A DNA stretch of 64,000 nt, from NCBI RefSeq assembly GCF_035917235.1, contig NZ_CP108423.1, forward strand, positions 2,669,001 through 2,733,000. The letters run 5' to 3'. This document shows positions 15,533 to 25,400 of the stretch, in pieces. Every line of letters starts with the position of its first letter. Within the stretch, counting starts at the first letter, position 1. The notes under the pieces were generated by a model that was given only the letters and a program-made list of their open reading frames with translations, had not been told where the DNA came from and ran no database searches. This stretch comes from Streptomyces sp. NBC_01294. GTDB taxonomy: Bacteria > Actinomycetota > Actinomycetes > Streptomycetales > Streptomycetaceae. The position numbers and the translations under genes were made by a program.

Positions 15533-16918
15533 TCAGGCGCCGCAGCCGCCCGGGCGGGCGTACACCGCGATCCGGGCCCCGCGGGCCTCCGTCATCGAGC
15601 ACAGGTCGAAGCCGGCGGCCAGTTCCTCCCGCTTGGCCGCCTCCCCCGGGTACGGGTCCAGCGGCTGGCCCGCCGGGTCCAGCAGGGCGATCACCCGGGG
15701 CGAGGCGAGCAGCGCCGCGCGGATCCGGTCCGCGGACAGCTCGGCGCCCTGGAGGCTGCGCGAAGCCGCCGGGCTGCGGTCCAGCGCCACGTCGCGCAGC
15801 TCCCCGTAGACCTCGGGCGAGGACAGCAGCCACTCGCGCCTGCGCGACGGCATGAACACCACCGCGTCCCCCGGCCGGGCCCGCTCCCGCACCACCGCGG
15901 CCACCGCGAGGGCGTCGTCCTTGCGGCTCTCGGGCGTGCGCAGCCACACCGACCAGATGCCGAACGGCACGAGGAGCGCGCCCGCCAGCACCCACGGCCA
16001 CCACCCGCGGGCGGACGCGAGCCGGGCCCCCGCCAGCAGGGCCAGCCCGGCCAGCGCGTAGAGCACGTACCGGTCGACGTACCAGGGGTGCACGAGGGAG
16101 ATCACCATCAGCAGCCCGGGCGGCAGCAGGACCAGGGGAAGCGCCACCCGTACGAGGTCCTTCGCGGCGCCCCGCGCGAGCAGCAGGGCGGCGGCGCCCA
16201 CCACCCCGTACGCCGCCCAGTCCTGCCAGCTCGGCCGCCCGAGCCAGCCGAGCTGCTGCTGCGCCTGCCGCGCGCTCACCACGGCCAGCGGCAGCAGCAG
16301 GACGAGCACGGCCGCGGCGCTCCACCGCCAGCCGCGCGAGCGCCAGGCCGTGAAGGCGTGGGCGAACAGGGCCAGCACCGCGAACTCGTGCAGCCAGCAG
16401 CCGATCAGCAGCACCACCGCGTACGCCGCCCACCGCTCCCGCAGCATCAGGTACGTCGCCCACACCACCGCGGCCGCGACCAGGGCGTACGAGCGCCCCT
16501 CCTGGGCGTACATCTGCACGGGCGGCAGGACGGCGTACACGCAGCCGGCGATCAGCGCGGCCCGCTCCCCCGCGAGCCGGTGGGCGATCGCGGCCACCCC
16601 GACGGCCGCGAGGGCGGTGGCGGCGACGGAGGGCAGCCGCAGGGCCCACAGGCCGCCGTCCCAGGCCTGGAACACCCCGTGCATGAGCAGGTAGTGGAGG
16701 CCGTGCACCGCGTCGACCCGGCCGAGCAGTTCCCCGATCCCGCCGAGCGGCCGGTGGGCCACCTGCCAGGTGACGGACTCGTCGCGCCACATGCTGCCGC
16801 CCCGCTCCAGGCCCCAGAGGCCGAGGAGCACCGCGAGCAGCGGCGGGAGCAGGCGCCAGGGGGCGATCCGGCTGATGACGGCCTCCGGGTGCTGTCGGAA
16901 CGGGTGTGCGGACTCCAT
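15533..16918 (-). CDS. Multi-pass membrane glycosyltransferase (GT-C / ArnT-like)
   Basis: The 461-residue integral membrane protein has about ten hydrophobic helices. The first extracytoplasmic loop contains MWRDESVTWQVAHR; an acidic pair in the first loop is the catalytic signature of GT-C enzymes that use polyprenyl-phosphate sugars. Also visible are MYAQEGRSYALV and the HPWYVDRYVLYAL segment, typical of actinobacterial DUF2029/GT39-like mannosyltransferases. It would transfer a sugar to proteins or envelope glycans outside the membrane. The start at 16918 is chosen because the protein then begins just before the first helix. A lipoprotein gene diverges 36 bp away. Confidence 0.82.
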   Translation of the reverse strand: MESAHPFRQHPEAVISRIAPWRLLPPLLAVLLGLWGLERGGSMWRDESVTWQVAHRPLGGIGELLGRVDAVHGLHYLLMHGVFQAWDGGLWALRLPSVAATALAAVGVAAIAHRLAGERAALIAGCVYAVLPPVQMYAQEGRSYALVAAAVVWATYLMLRERWAAYAVVLLIGCWLHEFAVLALFAHAFTAWRSRGWRWSAAAVLVLLLPLAVVSARQAQQQLGWLGRPSWQDWAAYGVVGAAALLLARGAAKDLVRVALPLVLLPPGLLMVISLVHPWYVDRYVLYALAGLALLAGARLASARGWWPWVLAGALLVPFGIWSVWLRTPESRKDDALAVAAVVRERARPGDAVVFMPSRRREWLLSSPEVYGELRDVALDRSPAASRSLQGAELSADRIRAALLASPRVIALLDPAGQPLDPYPGEAAKREELAAGFDLCSMTEARGARIAVYARPGGCGA

Positions 16919-16954
16919 ACTCGGGGGTGGGCCCGAGTTCCCGCGGAGGTGGGT

Positions 16955-17542
16955 GTGCGCGCGTTCAGACCGGTGGCTGCGTCGCTGCTGAGTGTGATGG
17001 TGCTGGCGGGGTGCGGGCCGTCCGGTCCGGCGGGCGGTGACGACACGCCCCCGAAGGCTTCCACGGAGCCGAGCGCGAGCGCGACCGCGAGCCCGGGCGC
17101 GACCGGGGGCGCGAGCCCCGCCCCCGATGCCACCACGAGCCCCGGCCCGGCCACGAGCACCGGTCCCGGCGCGAGCCCCTCCGCCGACCGGCTGCCCGCC
17201 CCCGGCGAGACCCTGGTCCGGGTCACCCAGAGCGGCGGCTTCGCCGGCCGGACCCACACGCTCATCGTCAAGGGCGACGGCTCGTGGACCCGGCTGGACG
17301 TCAAGGCGAAGCCGGAGGACACCGGAAAGCTGTCGGGGCCGCAGCTCGCAGCCCTGCGCACCGCCCTGCGCGACGCGGACTTCGCCCGGCTGCCCAGGAT
17401 CTCGACGGGCGGTCCCACGATCTACGACGGCTTCTTCTACTCCTTCGTGCACGGCGGCCACGAGGTCGCCGCCGACCAGGGGTCCCTGCCCCCGGCCCTG
17501 CAGAAGGTGCTGGACGCACTGCCCCCGCTCACGGCGAGCTAG
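16955..17542 (+). CDS. Lipoprotein of unknown function
   Basis: The GTG start at 16955 follows GGAGG. The 195-residue protein has a lipoprotein signal peptide with lipobox VLAGC, then a ~60-residue Ser/Thr/Pro/Ala-rich linker. The ~115-residue globular domain begins ETLVRVTQSGG and includes TLIVKGDGSW, an arrangement seen in protealysin-inhibitor-like (emfourin-type) beta domains. That assignment is tentative. The divergent partner is the membrane glycosyltransferase. With only 36 bp between starts, their promoters must overlap or lie inside the genes. Confidence 0.75.
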   Translation: MRAFRPVAASLLSVMVLAGCGPSGPAGGDDTPPKASTEPSASATASPGATGGASPAPDATTSPGPATSTGPGASPSADRLPAPGETLVRVTQSGGFAGRTHTLIVKGDGSWTRLDVKAKPEDTGKLSGPQLAALRTALRDADFARLPRISTGGPTIYDGFFYSFVHGGHEVAADQGSLPPALQKVLDALPPLTAS

Positions 17543-17578
17543 GGGCACACGGGGGCGAGCGGGCGAGCCCGCCCGGTT

Positions 17579-17634
17579 CCCGGGGCTCCGCCCCGGACCC
17601 CGCTCCTCGAACGCCGGAGGTCAAACGCCGGAGG
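17579..17634. repeat. Inverted copy of the GCCGGCGTTTGAGG intergenic repeat
   Basis: On the minus strand this reads as the same element found at 15289, with an extra half-copy (GCCTCCGGCGTTTGACC). It overlaps the 3' end of the TetR gene, whose stop codon falls inside the GTTTGA core. Confidence 0.85.
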
Positions 17635-18277
17635 CGCTGGGACTCCCCGCCGAGATCTCCCGCAGCAGCCGGTCAAGGAACCCGCGCAGCCGCGCCGGCA
17701 TGTCCACGCTCCCGGGCGCCAGCACCCACTGGATCTGGAGGCCGTCCATGACGGCGAGGACCTCCCGGCCCACGGCCTCGCAGTCGGTGTCCGGGCGCAG
17801 TTCGCCGCGGGCGACGCCCGCCTCCAGCAGGCCGACGGTGTAGTCGAGCACCCGGGCGTAGCGCTGCGTGAAGTAGGCGTGTGCGGGATGCCCCGGGTTG
17901 GCGGCCTCGCCGACCAGGGTGTGGAACATCCGGACGATGCCGGGCCGCCGCTCGTTGTCCGCGGCGAGGGCGACGACCGTGGTGAAGTGGGCGGCGACCG
18001 ACTCGGCGGGCTCGCTGAACAGCCGCTCGACGTCGTGCTGCTCGCTCTGGGCGAGCACCGACAGCAGCAAATCCTCCTTGCTGCGGAAGTGGTGCAGCAG
18101 CCCGCCCTGGGTGATCCCGCAGCCGGCCGCGATCCGGGCCAGCGAGGACGCGTGGAAGCCCCACTGCGCGAAGTGCTCGACGGCGGTGTCGAGGATCTTC
18201 TGCCGGCGGGCGTCGCCCACCGCATAGGTCCCCCGAGCCGGACCCTTCGACGCGGTGCGCCCCTTCTCCTGTGCCAT
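17621..18277 (-). CDS. TetR-family transcriptional regulator
   Basis: Starting at ATG 18277 gives 218 residues. The N-terminal TetR helix-turn-helix is clear (KILDTAVEHFAQWGFHASSL, then IAAGCGITQGGLLHHFRSKE). The all-helical C-terminal domain has RMFHTLVGEAANPGHPAH, as in regulators that Streptomyces places beside beta-glucosidases. It is divergent from the GH3 gene; the 142 bp between them holds two inverted repeats. It therefore probably represses that gene and itself, with a sugar or glycoside as inducer. A longer start upstream would read through this operator region and is not favoured. Confidence 0.9.
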   Translation of the reverse strand: MAQEKGRTASKGPARGTYAVGDARRQKILDTAVEHFAQWGFHASSLARIAAGCGITQGGLLHHFRSKEDLLLSVLAQSEQHDVERLFSEPAESVAAHFTTVVALAADNERRPGIVRMFHTLVGEAANPGHPAHAYFTQRYARVLDYTVGLLEAGVARGELRPDTDCEAVGREVLAVMDGLQIQWVLAPGSVDMPARLRGFLDRLLREISAGSPSASGV

Positions 18278-18320
18278 GCGGACCACCCTAGACGCGCCCG
18301 TTTCCGGCCACCCGGACCCA

Positions 18321-18364
18321 GTGATCCAGGTCACTTTTCAAAAACCTAGCAGGTGCACGGTTTT
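18321..18364. promoter_or_regulatory. Candidate operators between TetR and GH3 genes
   Basis: Two inverted repeats are present: GTGATC-CA-GGTCAC at 18321-18334 (5 of 6 arm matches) and AAAACC-N12-GGTTTT at 18341-18364 (perfect 6 bp arms). Their position between divergent genes suits control by the adjacent TetR protein. Confidence 0.5.
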
Positions 18365-18419
18365 CACCCTTACCTTGGCTCTGCCGATCCGCCCGGTCAC
18401 GTGCTCCAGGAGCCCCGCC

Positions 18420-20186
18420 ATGAACGCAACGCCCGCTTACAAGGACGCCTCGCTCCCCGTGGACCGGCGCGTGGAGGACCTGCTCGCCCGGATGACGCTG
18501 GAGGAGAAGGCCGGCCAGCTCTTCCACTCGATGCTGATGATGAACGCGGACGGCACCCCGGTCACCGAGACCGACGGCTCGATGCTCCCCTTCACCACGC
18601 CCGAGCTGATCGAGGACCGCTTCCTCTCCCACTTCAACCTGCTCGGCAGCCACGGCGCCCGCGAGATGGCCCGCTGGCAGAACGCCGTCCAGGAGATGGC
18701 CGCGGGCACCCGCCTCGGCATACCGGTCACCCTCTCGACCGACCCGCGCCACACCTTCACCGACAACATCGGCGCCTCCTTCAACGCCGGCGCCTTCTCC
18801 GCCTGGCCGGAGGCCCTGGGCCTGGCCGCCATCGGCGACCCCGAGCTCGTCCACCGGTTCGCCGACACCGTCCGCCGCGAGTACCTCGCCGTCGGCTTCC
18901 GCGTCGCCCTGCACCCGCAGATCGACCTGGCCACCGAGCCCCGCTGGGCCCGCCAGTCCGGCACCTTCGGCTCCGACGCCCGGCTGACGGGCGAGCTCGT
19001 GGAGGCGTACGTACGCGGCCTGCAGGGCCCGGCGCTCGGCCCCGGGTCGGTCTCCGCGATGGTCAAGCACTTCCCCGGCGGCGGCCCCCAGAAGGACGGC
19101 GAGGACCCGCACTTCGCGCACGGCAAGGAGCAGGTCTATCCGGGCGGCATGCGCGAGCACCACCTGGAGCCGTTCAAGGCGGCGATCGCCGCCGGGTGCG
19201 CGCAGATGATGCCGTACTACGGCCAGCCGATGGGCACGGACTGGGAGGAGGTCGGCTTCGGCTTCAACCGGGGCGTGGTCACCGGCCTGCTCCGCGAGGA
19301 GCTCGGCTTCGAGGGCATCGTCTGCACCGACTGGGGGCTGCTCAACGACGCGACGATCTTCGGGCAGACGCACCCGGCGCGCGCCTGGGGCCTGGAGCAC
19401 CGGTCCGTGGCCGAGCGGGCGGTCCGCGCCCTGGAGGCCGGCTGCGACCAGTTCGGCGGCGAGCAGTGCCCCGAAGTCGTCGTGGAGCTGGTCCGCTCGG
19501 GCCGGATCGCCGAGTCCCGGATCGACGAGTCCGTGCGCCGCCTGCTGCGCGAGAAGTTCACGCTCGGCCTGTTCGAGAACCCGTACGTGGATCCGGACGC
19601 GGCGGCCGAGACGGTGGGCCGGGCCGACTTCACGGCCCTGGGCGCCGCGACCCAGCGCCGCTCGCTCACGGTTCTGACAAATCCGGAAGGATTCCTTCCG
19701 CTCTCCGCGAAACCGAAGCTGTACGTGCGGAACGTGGACGAGACCGTCGCCGCGGCCTACGGCGAGGTCGTCACCGACCCGGCCGACGCGGACCTGGCCG
19801 TACTGCGCCTGCGGACCCCGTACGAGCCGCGCGAGAACATCTTCGAGTCCTACTTCCACTCGGGTTCGCTGGCCTTCCCCGAGCCCGAGCTGGCCGACGT
19901 CCTGGCCCTCCTGGACCGGGTCCCCACCCTGGTCTGCATCAACCTGGAACGGGCCGCCGTCATCCCGGAGATCGCCGCGCGCGCGGCGGCCCTGATCGCC
20001 GACTACGGCGCCTCGGACGCCGCCCTGCTGGACGTGGCGTTCGGCCGCGCGAGCCCCGGGGGCCGCCTCCCGTTCGAGCTCCCGCGCTCGATGGAAGCCG
20101 TCGCGGCCTCCCGCCCCGACGTGCCGAACGACACCCACGACCCGGTCTTCCCGCACGGCCACGGACTGACCCTCCAGGGGGTCTGA
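18420..20186 (+). CDS. Glycoside hydrolase family 3 (beta-glucosidase-like)
   Basis: The 588-residue enzyme starts at ATG 18420 with AGGAG upstream. The N-terminal GH3 barrel contains the substrate-binding motif KHFPGGG (~216-222) and the nucleophile Asp304 in GIVCTDWGLL. The C-terminal domain is shorter than in classical beta-glucosidases and lacks a fibronectin-III domain. No signal peptide is present, so it acts in the cytoplasm on imported oligosaccharides or glycosides. The acid/base residue cannot be identified by eye. Control by the divergent TetR regulator is likely. Confidence 0.9.
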   Translation: MNATPAYKDASLPVDRRVEDLLARMTLEEKAGQLFHSMLMMNADGTPVTETDGSMLPFTTPELIEDRFLSHFNLLGSHGAREMARWQNAVQEMAAGTRLGIPVTLSTDPRHTFTDNIGASFNAGAFSAWPEALGLAAIGDPELVHRFADTVRREYLAVGFRVALHPQIDLATEPRWARQSGTFGSDARLTGELVEAYVRGLQGPALGPGSVSAMVKHFPGGGPQKDGEDPHFAHGKEQVYPGGMREHHLEPFKAAIAAGCAQMMPYYGQPMGTDWEEVGFGFNRGVVTGLLREELGFEGIVCTDWGLLNDATIFGQTHPARAWGLEHRSVAERAVRALEAGCDQFGGEQCPEVVVELVRSGRIAESRIDESVRRLLREKFTLGLFENPYVDPDAAAETVGRADFTALGAATQRRSLTVLTNPEGFLPLSAKPKLYVRNVDETVAAAYGEVVTDPADADLAVLRLRTPYEPRENIFESYFHSGSLAFPEPELADVLALLDRVPTLVCINLERAAVIPEIAARAAALIADYGASDAALLDVAFGRASPGGRLPFELPRSMEAVAASRPDVPNDTHDPVFPHGHGLTLQGV

Positions 20187-20218
20187 AACGGCGAGGCACC
20201 TGACCGGTCTCGCCCGCC

Positions 20219-20249
20219 GGGTGCCGGTCCCGTGGGGGGTCCGGCACCC
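20219..20249 (+). terminator. Terminator after the GH3 gene
   Basis: The stem GGGTGCCGG/CCGGCACCC (perfect 9 bp) with a G-rich 13-base loop starts ~33 bases after the GH3 stop codon. Confidence 0.75.
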
Positions 20250-20369
20250 GGTACATCTCATTCCATTTACTGATGTCCAGCACATATGCCATGTCCGTAC
20301 CCCACGTAGCCGCAGGCCGGTGCCTCCTCTACGCTGCACCCCATTCAAGCGGGATCTTCAGGGGCGGAC

Positions 20370-21110
20370 ATGGAACAGACACACACCACCCACAACGGCG
20401 CCGCAGCGACACCCGGCGCCCAGCGGCGTGTGCTCGTCGTCGAGGACGACCACACCATCGCCGAGGCCATCGCGGCCCGCCTGCGCGCCGAGGGGTTCCA
20501 GGTGCAGACGGCCACGGACGGCCCCGCCGCCGTCGCCGCGGCCGAGAGCTGGCTGCCCGAGCTGCTGGTCCTGGACGTGATGTTGCCCGGCTTCGACGGG
20601 CTGGAGGTCTGCCGCCGGGTCCAGGCGCAGCGGCCGGTCCCCGTGCTGATGCTCACCGCCAGGGACGACGAGACCGACCTACTGGTCGGTCTGGGCGTCG
20701 GGGCGGACGACTACATGACGAAGCCGTTCTCGATGCGCGAGCTGGCCGCACGGGTGCACGTCCTGCTGCGGCGCGTGGAGCGGGCGACGATCGCCGCGCA
20801 CACCCCGCGCGGGGCCACCCTGCGCCTGGGCGACCTGGAGATCGACCACGCGCAGCGCCGGGTCCGGGTGCAGGCCGAGGACGTGCACCTGACGCCCACC
20901 GAGTTCGATCTGCTGGTGTGCCTGGCCGGGACGCCGCGGGCGGTGCTCTCCCGGGAGCAGCTGCTCGCCGAGGTGTGGGACTGGGCCGACGCGTCCGGGA
21001 CCCGTACGGTCGACAGCCACATCAAGGCCCTGCGGCGGAAGATCGGCGCGGAGCGGATCCGTACCGTCCACGGCGTCGGGTACGCCCTGGAGACCCCGGC
21101 CCAGGCATGA
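20370..21110 (+). CDS. OmpR-family response regulator
   Basis: The 246-residue DNA-binding response regulator has a receiver domain with the acidic cluster EDD (25-27), phosphoacceptor Asp69 in LVLDVMLPG, the Thr of MLTARDD and the Lys of TKPF. The OmpR winged helix follows (LTPTEFDLLVCLA, then TVDSHIKALRRKIG). Its stop overlaps the kinase start (ATGA), so the pair is translationally coupled. The genes lie just upstream of kgd, an order seen in other Streptomyces. The stimulus and regulon are unknown; control of central metabolism is only suggested by position. Confidence 0.93.
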   Translation: MEQTHTTHNGAAATPGAQRRVLVVEDDHTIAEAIAARLRAEGFQVQTATDGPAAVAAAESWLPELLVLDVMLPGFDGLEVCRRVQAQRPVPVLMLTARDDETDLLVGLGVGADDYMTKPFSMRELAARVHVLLRRVERATIAAHTPRGATLRLGDLEIDHAQRRVRVQAEDVHLTPTEFDLLVCLAGTPRAVLSREQLLAEVWDWADASGTRTVDSHIKALRRKIGAERIRTVHGVGYALETPAQA

Positions 21111-22201
21111 ACGGCCGGCCGACGCAGCGGCAGCGCCCCGCCGGAGGGCTGCGGCCCTTCTCGCCCTTCTCGATCAAGACCAAGCTGGGCACGCTCGTCG
21201 TGGTCTCGGTCTTCATCACGACCGGCCTGCTGCTGGTGGCCCTGCGCACCGACACCGAGCTGCGCTTCATCACGGTCTTCTCGGTGATCGCCTCGATGCT
21301 GATCACCCAGTTCGTCGCTCACAGCCTGACGGCGCCGCTGGACGACATGACGACCGTGGCCCGGGCGATCTCCCACGGCGACTACACCCGGCGGGTGCGG
21401 GGGGCGGGACGCCGCGACGAGCTGGGCGACCTGGCCTCCACCATCAATCTGATGGCGGACGACCTGGAGGCGGTGGACCGGCACCGCAAGGAACTGGTCG
21501 CCAACGTCTCGCACGAGCTGCGCACGCCGATCGCGGCGCTGCGGGCGGTGCTGGAGAACGTGGTGGACGGGGTCTCGGCCGCCGATCCGGAGACCATGCG
21601 CACGATGCTGAAGCAGACCGAGCGCCTCGGCCGGCTCGTGGAGACCCTGCTGGACCTGTCCCGCGTGGACAACGGGGTGGTCCCGCTGCGCGCCCGCCGC
21701 TTCGAGGTGTGGCCGTACCTGTCGGGGGTGCTGAAGGAGTCGGGGCTGGCGGCCGCCGGCCGGCCGGGGCTGCTCTCCGGTTCGGGCGGGCACACCCGCA
21801 ACGACGTGCACCTGCACCTGGACGTATTCCCGCCCGAGCTGTGGGCGTACGCGGACGCCGAGCGGCTGCACCAGGTGGTGGCGAACCTGATCGACAACGC
21901 GGTCAAGCACAGCCCCCCGCACGGCCGGGTCACGGTCCGCGCCCGGGCCGGCGACGCGCCCGGGGCTCTGGCCCTGGAGGTACGGGACGAGGGCCCGGGC
22001 ATCCCGGAGGCGGAGCGCCACCGGGTCTTCGAGCGGTTCAACCGGGGCAGCGCGCGCGGCGGCGACGGCGGCACGGGACTGGGCCTGGCGATCGCCCGGT
22101 GGGCCGTGGAACTGCACGGCGGGCGGATCGGAGTGGCCGAATCGTCACGCGGCTGCCGCATCCTCGTCACGCTTCCGGGCAGCTCGCAGGCGCCGGGTTG
22201 A
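21107..22201 (+). CDS. Sensor histidine kinase with short extracytoplasmic loop
   Basis: The 364-residue partner of the preceding regulator has two membrane helices (~29-46 and ~54-71) joined by only about seven residues. A HAMP linker follows (LTAPLDDMTTVARAISHGDYTR, split before GDY), then the phosphoacceptor His136 in ANVSHELRTPIAAL and a HATPase domain (N box NLIDNAVKHSPP, G1 DEGPGI, G2 GGTGLGLAIAR). The tiny loop leaves no room for a periplasmic sensor domain, so the signal is probably sensed within the membrane or from inside. The start at 21107 overlaps the upstream stop. Confidence 0.92.
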   Translation: MNGRPTQRQRPAGGLRPFSPFSIKTKLGTLVVVSVFITTGLLLVALRTDTELRFITVFSVIASMLITQFVAHSLTAPLDDMTTVARAISHGDYTRRVRGAGRRDELGDLASTINLMADDLEAVDRHRKELVANVSHELRTPIAALRAVLENVVDGVSAADPETMRTMLKQTERLGRLVETLLDLSRVDNGVVPLRARRFEVWPYLSGVLKESGLAAAGRPGLLSGSGGHTRNDVHLHLDVFPPELWAYADAERLHQVVANLIDNAVKHSPPHGRVTVRARAGDAPGALALEVRDEGPGIPEAERHRVFERFNRGSARGGDGGTGLGLAIARWAVELHGGRIGVAESSRGCRILVTLPGSSQAPG

Positions 22202-22460
22202 CGTAGGGTTCGAGTGGGAAGGACATGATCTCGGCCACACGTGCCCGGGGTCCGTCAGGGGTGCGAAGCCAAGGGGGCCGCAACCTCGGTGCCCCCTACC
22301 CGAACCACAGGTGTTTCCCGCCATTCCAGGTGACGAAACCCGCCGTTCGATGTGACCTGCACGACGGATGTACCGCCCGGTCTGCATCTGGTGGCCCAGG
22401 AGGCGTAGCCTTTATTCCCGCTGTCCATACCTTGTGAAGCGGAAGAGGGCGGTTGCCGCC

Positions 22461-25400
22461 GTGTCGCCACAGTCCCCCAGTAACTCGAGCACCAAGACCG
22501 AAGCAGGAGAGGGCGGGAAGAACCCCGCCTCAGGCTTCGGTGCCAATGAGTGGCTCGTCGACGAGATCTACCAGCAGTACCTCCAGGACCCGAACTCGGT
22601 CGACCGGGCCTGGTGGGACTTCTTCGCCGACTACAAGCCGGGGGTAGCTGTCGCTCCGGTGAAGTCGGACGGTCCCGAGAAGCCCTCGACGACGGACGGC
22701 GCCTCCGCACAGGCCGCCACCACCGTCGCCGGGGCGCCGCAGGCCACCGACGCGGCCGCCACGGGGGCGGCGCGCGCCGCAGCCCCTGCCCCGACAGCCG
22801 CGCCCACGCCTGTGTCAGCTCCTGCCCCTGCTCCTGCCACCCCCTCTGGTGCCCCTGCTGTGACTGTCACCTCCCAGGCCCCGGCCGCCGCACCGGCCGC
22901 GCCCGCCCCCTCCGCCGTAGCCCCGCAGAAGCCCGCGCCCGCCACCGAGGCCCCCACGGGCCCCGAACTGGTGACGCTCCGCGGCCCGGCGGCGGCTGTC
23001 GCCAAGAACATGAACGCCTCCCTCGACGTCCCGACGGCCACGTCCGTCCGCGCCGTCCCGGTGAAGCTGCTGTTCGACAACCGCATCGTCATCAACAACC
23101 ACCTCAAGCGCGCCCGGGGCGGGAAGATCTCCTTCACGCACCTGATCGGCTACGCGATGGTGCAGGCGATCAAGGCCATGCCGGCCATGAACTACTCCTT
23201 CGCGGAGAAGGACGGCAAGCCGACCCTGGTCAAGCCGGAGCACATCAACTTCGGTCTCGCGATCGACCTGGTGAAGCCCAACGGCGACCGCCAGCTCGTC
23301 GTCGCCGGCATCAAGAAGGCCGAGACCCTCAACTTCTTCGAGTTCTGGCAGGCTTACGAGGACATCGTCCGCCGCGCCCGTGTCGGCAAGCTGACGATGG
23401 ACGACTTCACCGGTGTCACCGTCTCGCTGACCAACCCCGGCGGCCTGGGCACCGTGCACTCCGTGCCCCGCCTGATGCCCGGACAGTCGGTCATCATGGG
23501 CGTCGGCTCCATGGACTACCCCGCCGAGTTCCAGGGCACCTCGCAGGACACCCTGAACAAGCTGGGCATCTCCAAGGTCATGACCCTGACCTCGACCTAC
23601 GACCACCGGGTCATCCAGGGCGCGGCCTCCGGCGAGTTCCTGCGCATCGTCGCGAACCTGCTGCTCGGCGAGGACGGCTTCTACGACGCCGTCTTCGAGT
23701 CGCTGCGCATCCCGTACGAGCCGGTCCGCTGGAACCGCGACATCGACGCCTCGCACGACGACGACGTCACGAAGGCCGCCCGCGTCTTCGAGCTGATCCA
23801 CTCCTACCGGGTCCGCGGCCACGTCATGGCCGACACCGACCCGCTGGAGTACAAGCAGCGCAAGCACCCCGACCTCGACATCACCGAGCACGGCCTCACC
23901 CTGTGGGACCTTGAGCGCGACTTCGCGGTCGGCGGCTTCTCCGGCAAGTCGCTGATGAAGCTGCGCGACATCCTCGGCGTGCTGCGCGACTCGTACTGCC
24001 GCACCACCGGCGTCGAGTTCATGCACATCCAGGACCCGAAGCAGCGCCGCTGGATCCAGGACCGCATCGAGCGCCCGCACACCAAGCCGGAGCGCGAGGA
24101 GCAGCTGCGCATCCTGCGCCGGCTGAACGCGGCGGAGGCCTTCGAGACCTTCCTGCAGACGAAGTACGTCGGCCAGAAGCGCTTCTCCCTGGAGGGCGGC
24201 GAGTCCGTCATCCCGCTGCTCGACGCCGTCATCGACTCGGCCGCCGAGGCCCGCCTCGAAGAGGTCGTCATCGGCATGGCCCACCGCGGCCGCCTGAACG
24301 TCCTGGCGAACATCGTCGGCAAGTCGTACGCGCAGATCTTCCGCGAGTTCGAGGGCAACCTCGACCCGAAGTCCATGCACGGCTCCGGCGACGTCAAGTA
24401 CCACCTGGGCGCCGAGGGCACCTTCACGGGCCTGGACGGCGAGCAGATCAAGGTCTCGCTCGTCGCGAACCCCTCGCACCTGGAGGCGGTCGACCCGGTC
24501 CTGGAGGGCGTCGCCCGCGCCAAGCAGGACGTCATCAACAAGGGCGGCACGGACTTCACGGTCCTCCCGCTCGCGCTCCACGGCGACGCGGCCTTCGCCG
24601 GCCAGGGCGTCGTCGCCGAGACGCTGAACATGTCGCAGCTGCGCGGCTACCGCACCGGCGGCACCGTGCACGTGGTCATCAACAACCAGGTCGGCTTCAC
24701 CGCCGCCCCGGAGTCCTCGCGTTCCTCGATGTACGCGACCGACGTGGCCCGCATGATCGAGGCGCCGATCTTCCACGTGAACGGCGACGACCCGGAGGCG
24801 GTCGTCCGCGTTGCCCGTCTGGCGTTCGAGTTCCGCCAGGCGTTCAACAAGGACGTCGTCATCGACCTCATCTGCTACCGCCGCCGCGGGCACAACGAGT
24901 CGGACAACCCGGCCTTCACCCAGCCGCTGATGTACGACCTGATCGACAAGAAGCGCTCGGTGCGCAAGCTGTACACCGAGTCCCTCATCGGTCGCGGCGA
25001 CATCACCCTGGAAGAGGCCGAGCAGGCGCTGCAGGACTTCCAGGGCCAGCTGGAGAAGGTCTTCGCGGAGGTCCGCGAGGCCGCCACGCAGCCCGCGGCC
25101 GTCGCGCCGGCCGCCCCGGGCACCACCGCCGTCTTCCCGGTCGCCGTGAACACCGCGATCTCCCAGGACGTCGTCAAGCGGATCGCCGAGTCCCAGGTCA
25201 CCATCCCCGACGGCGTCACCGTCCACCCGCGCCTGCTGCCCCAGCTGCAGCGCCGCGCGGCGATGATCGACGAGGGCACCATCGACTGGGGCATGGGCGA
25301 GACCCTCGCCTTCGGCTCGCTGCTGATGGAGGGCACCCCGGTCCGGCTGTCCGGCCAGGACTCCCGCCGCGGCACCTTCGGCCAGCGCCACGCGGTCCTC

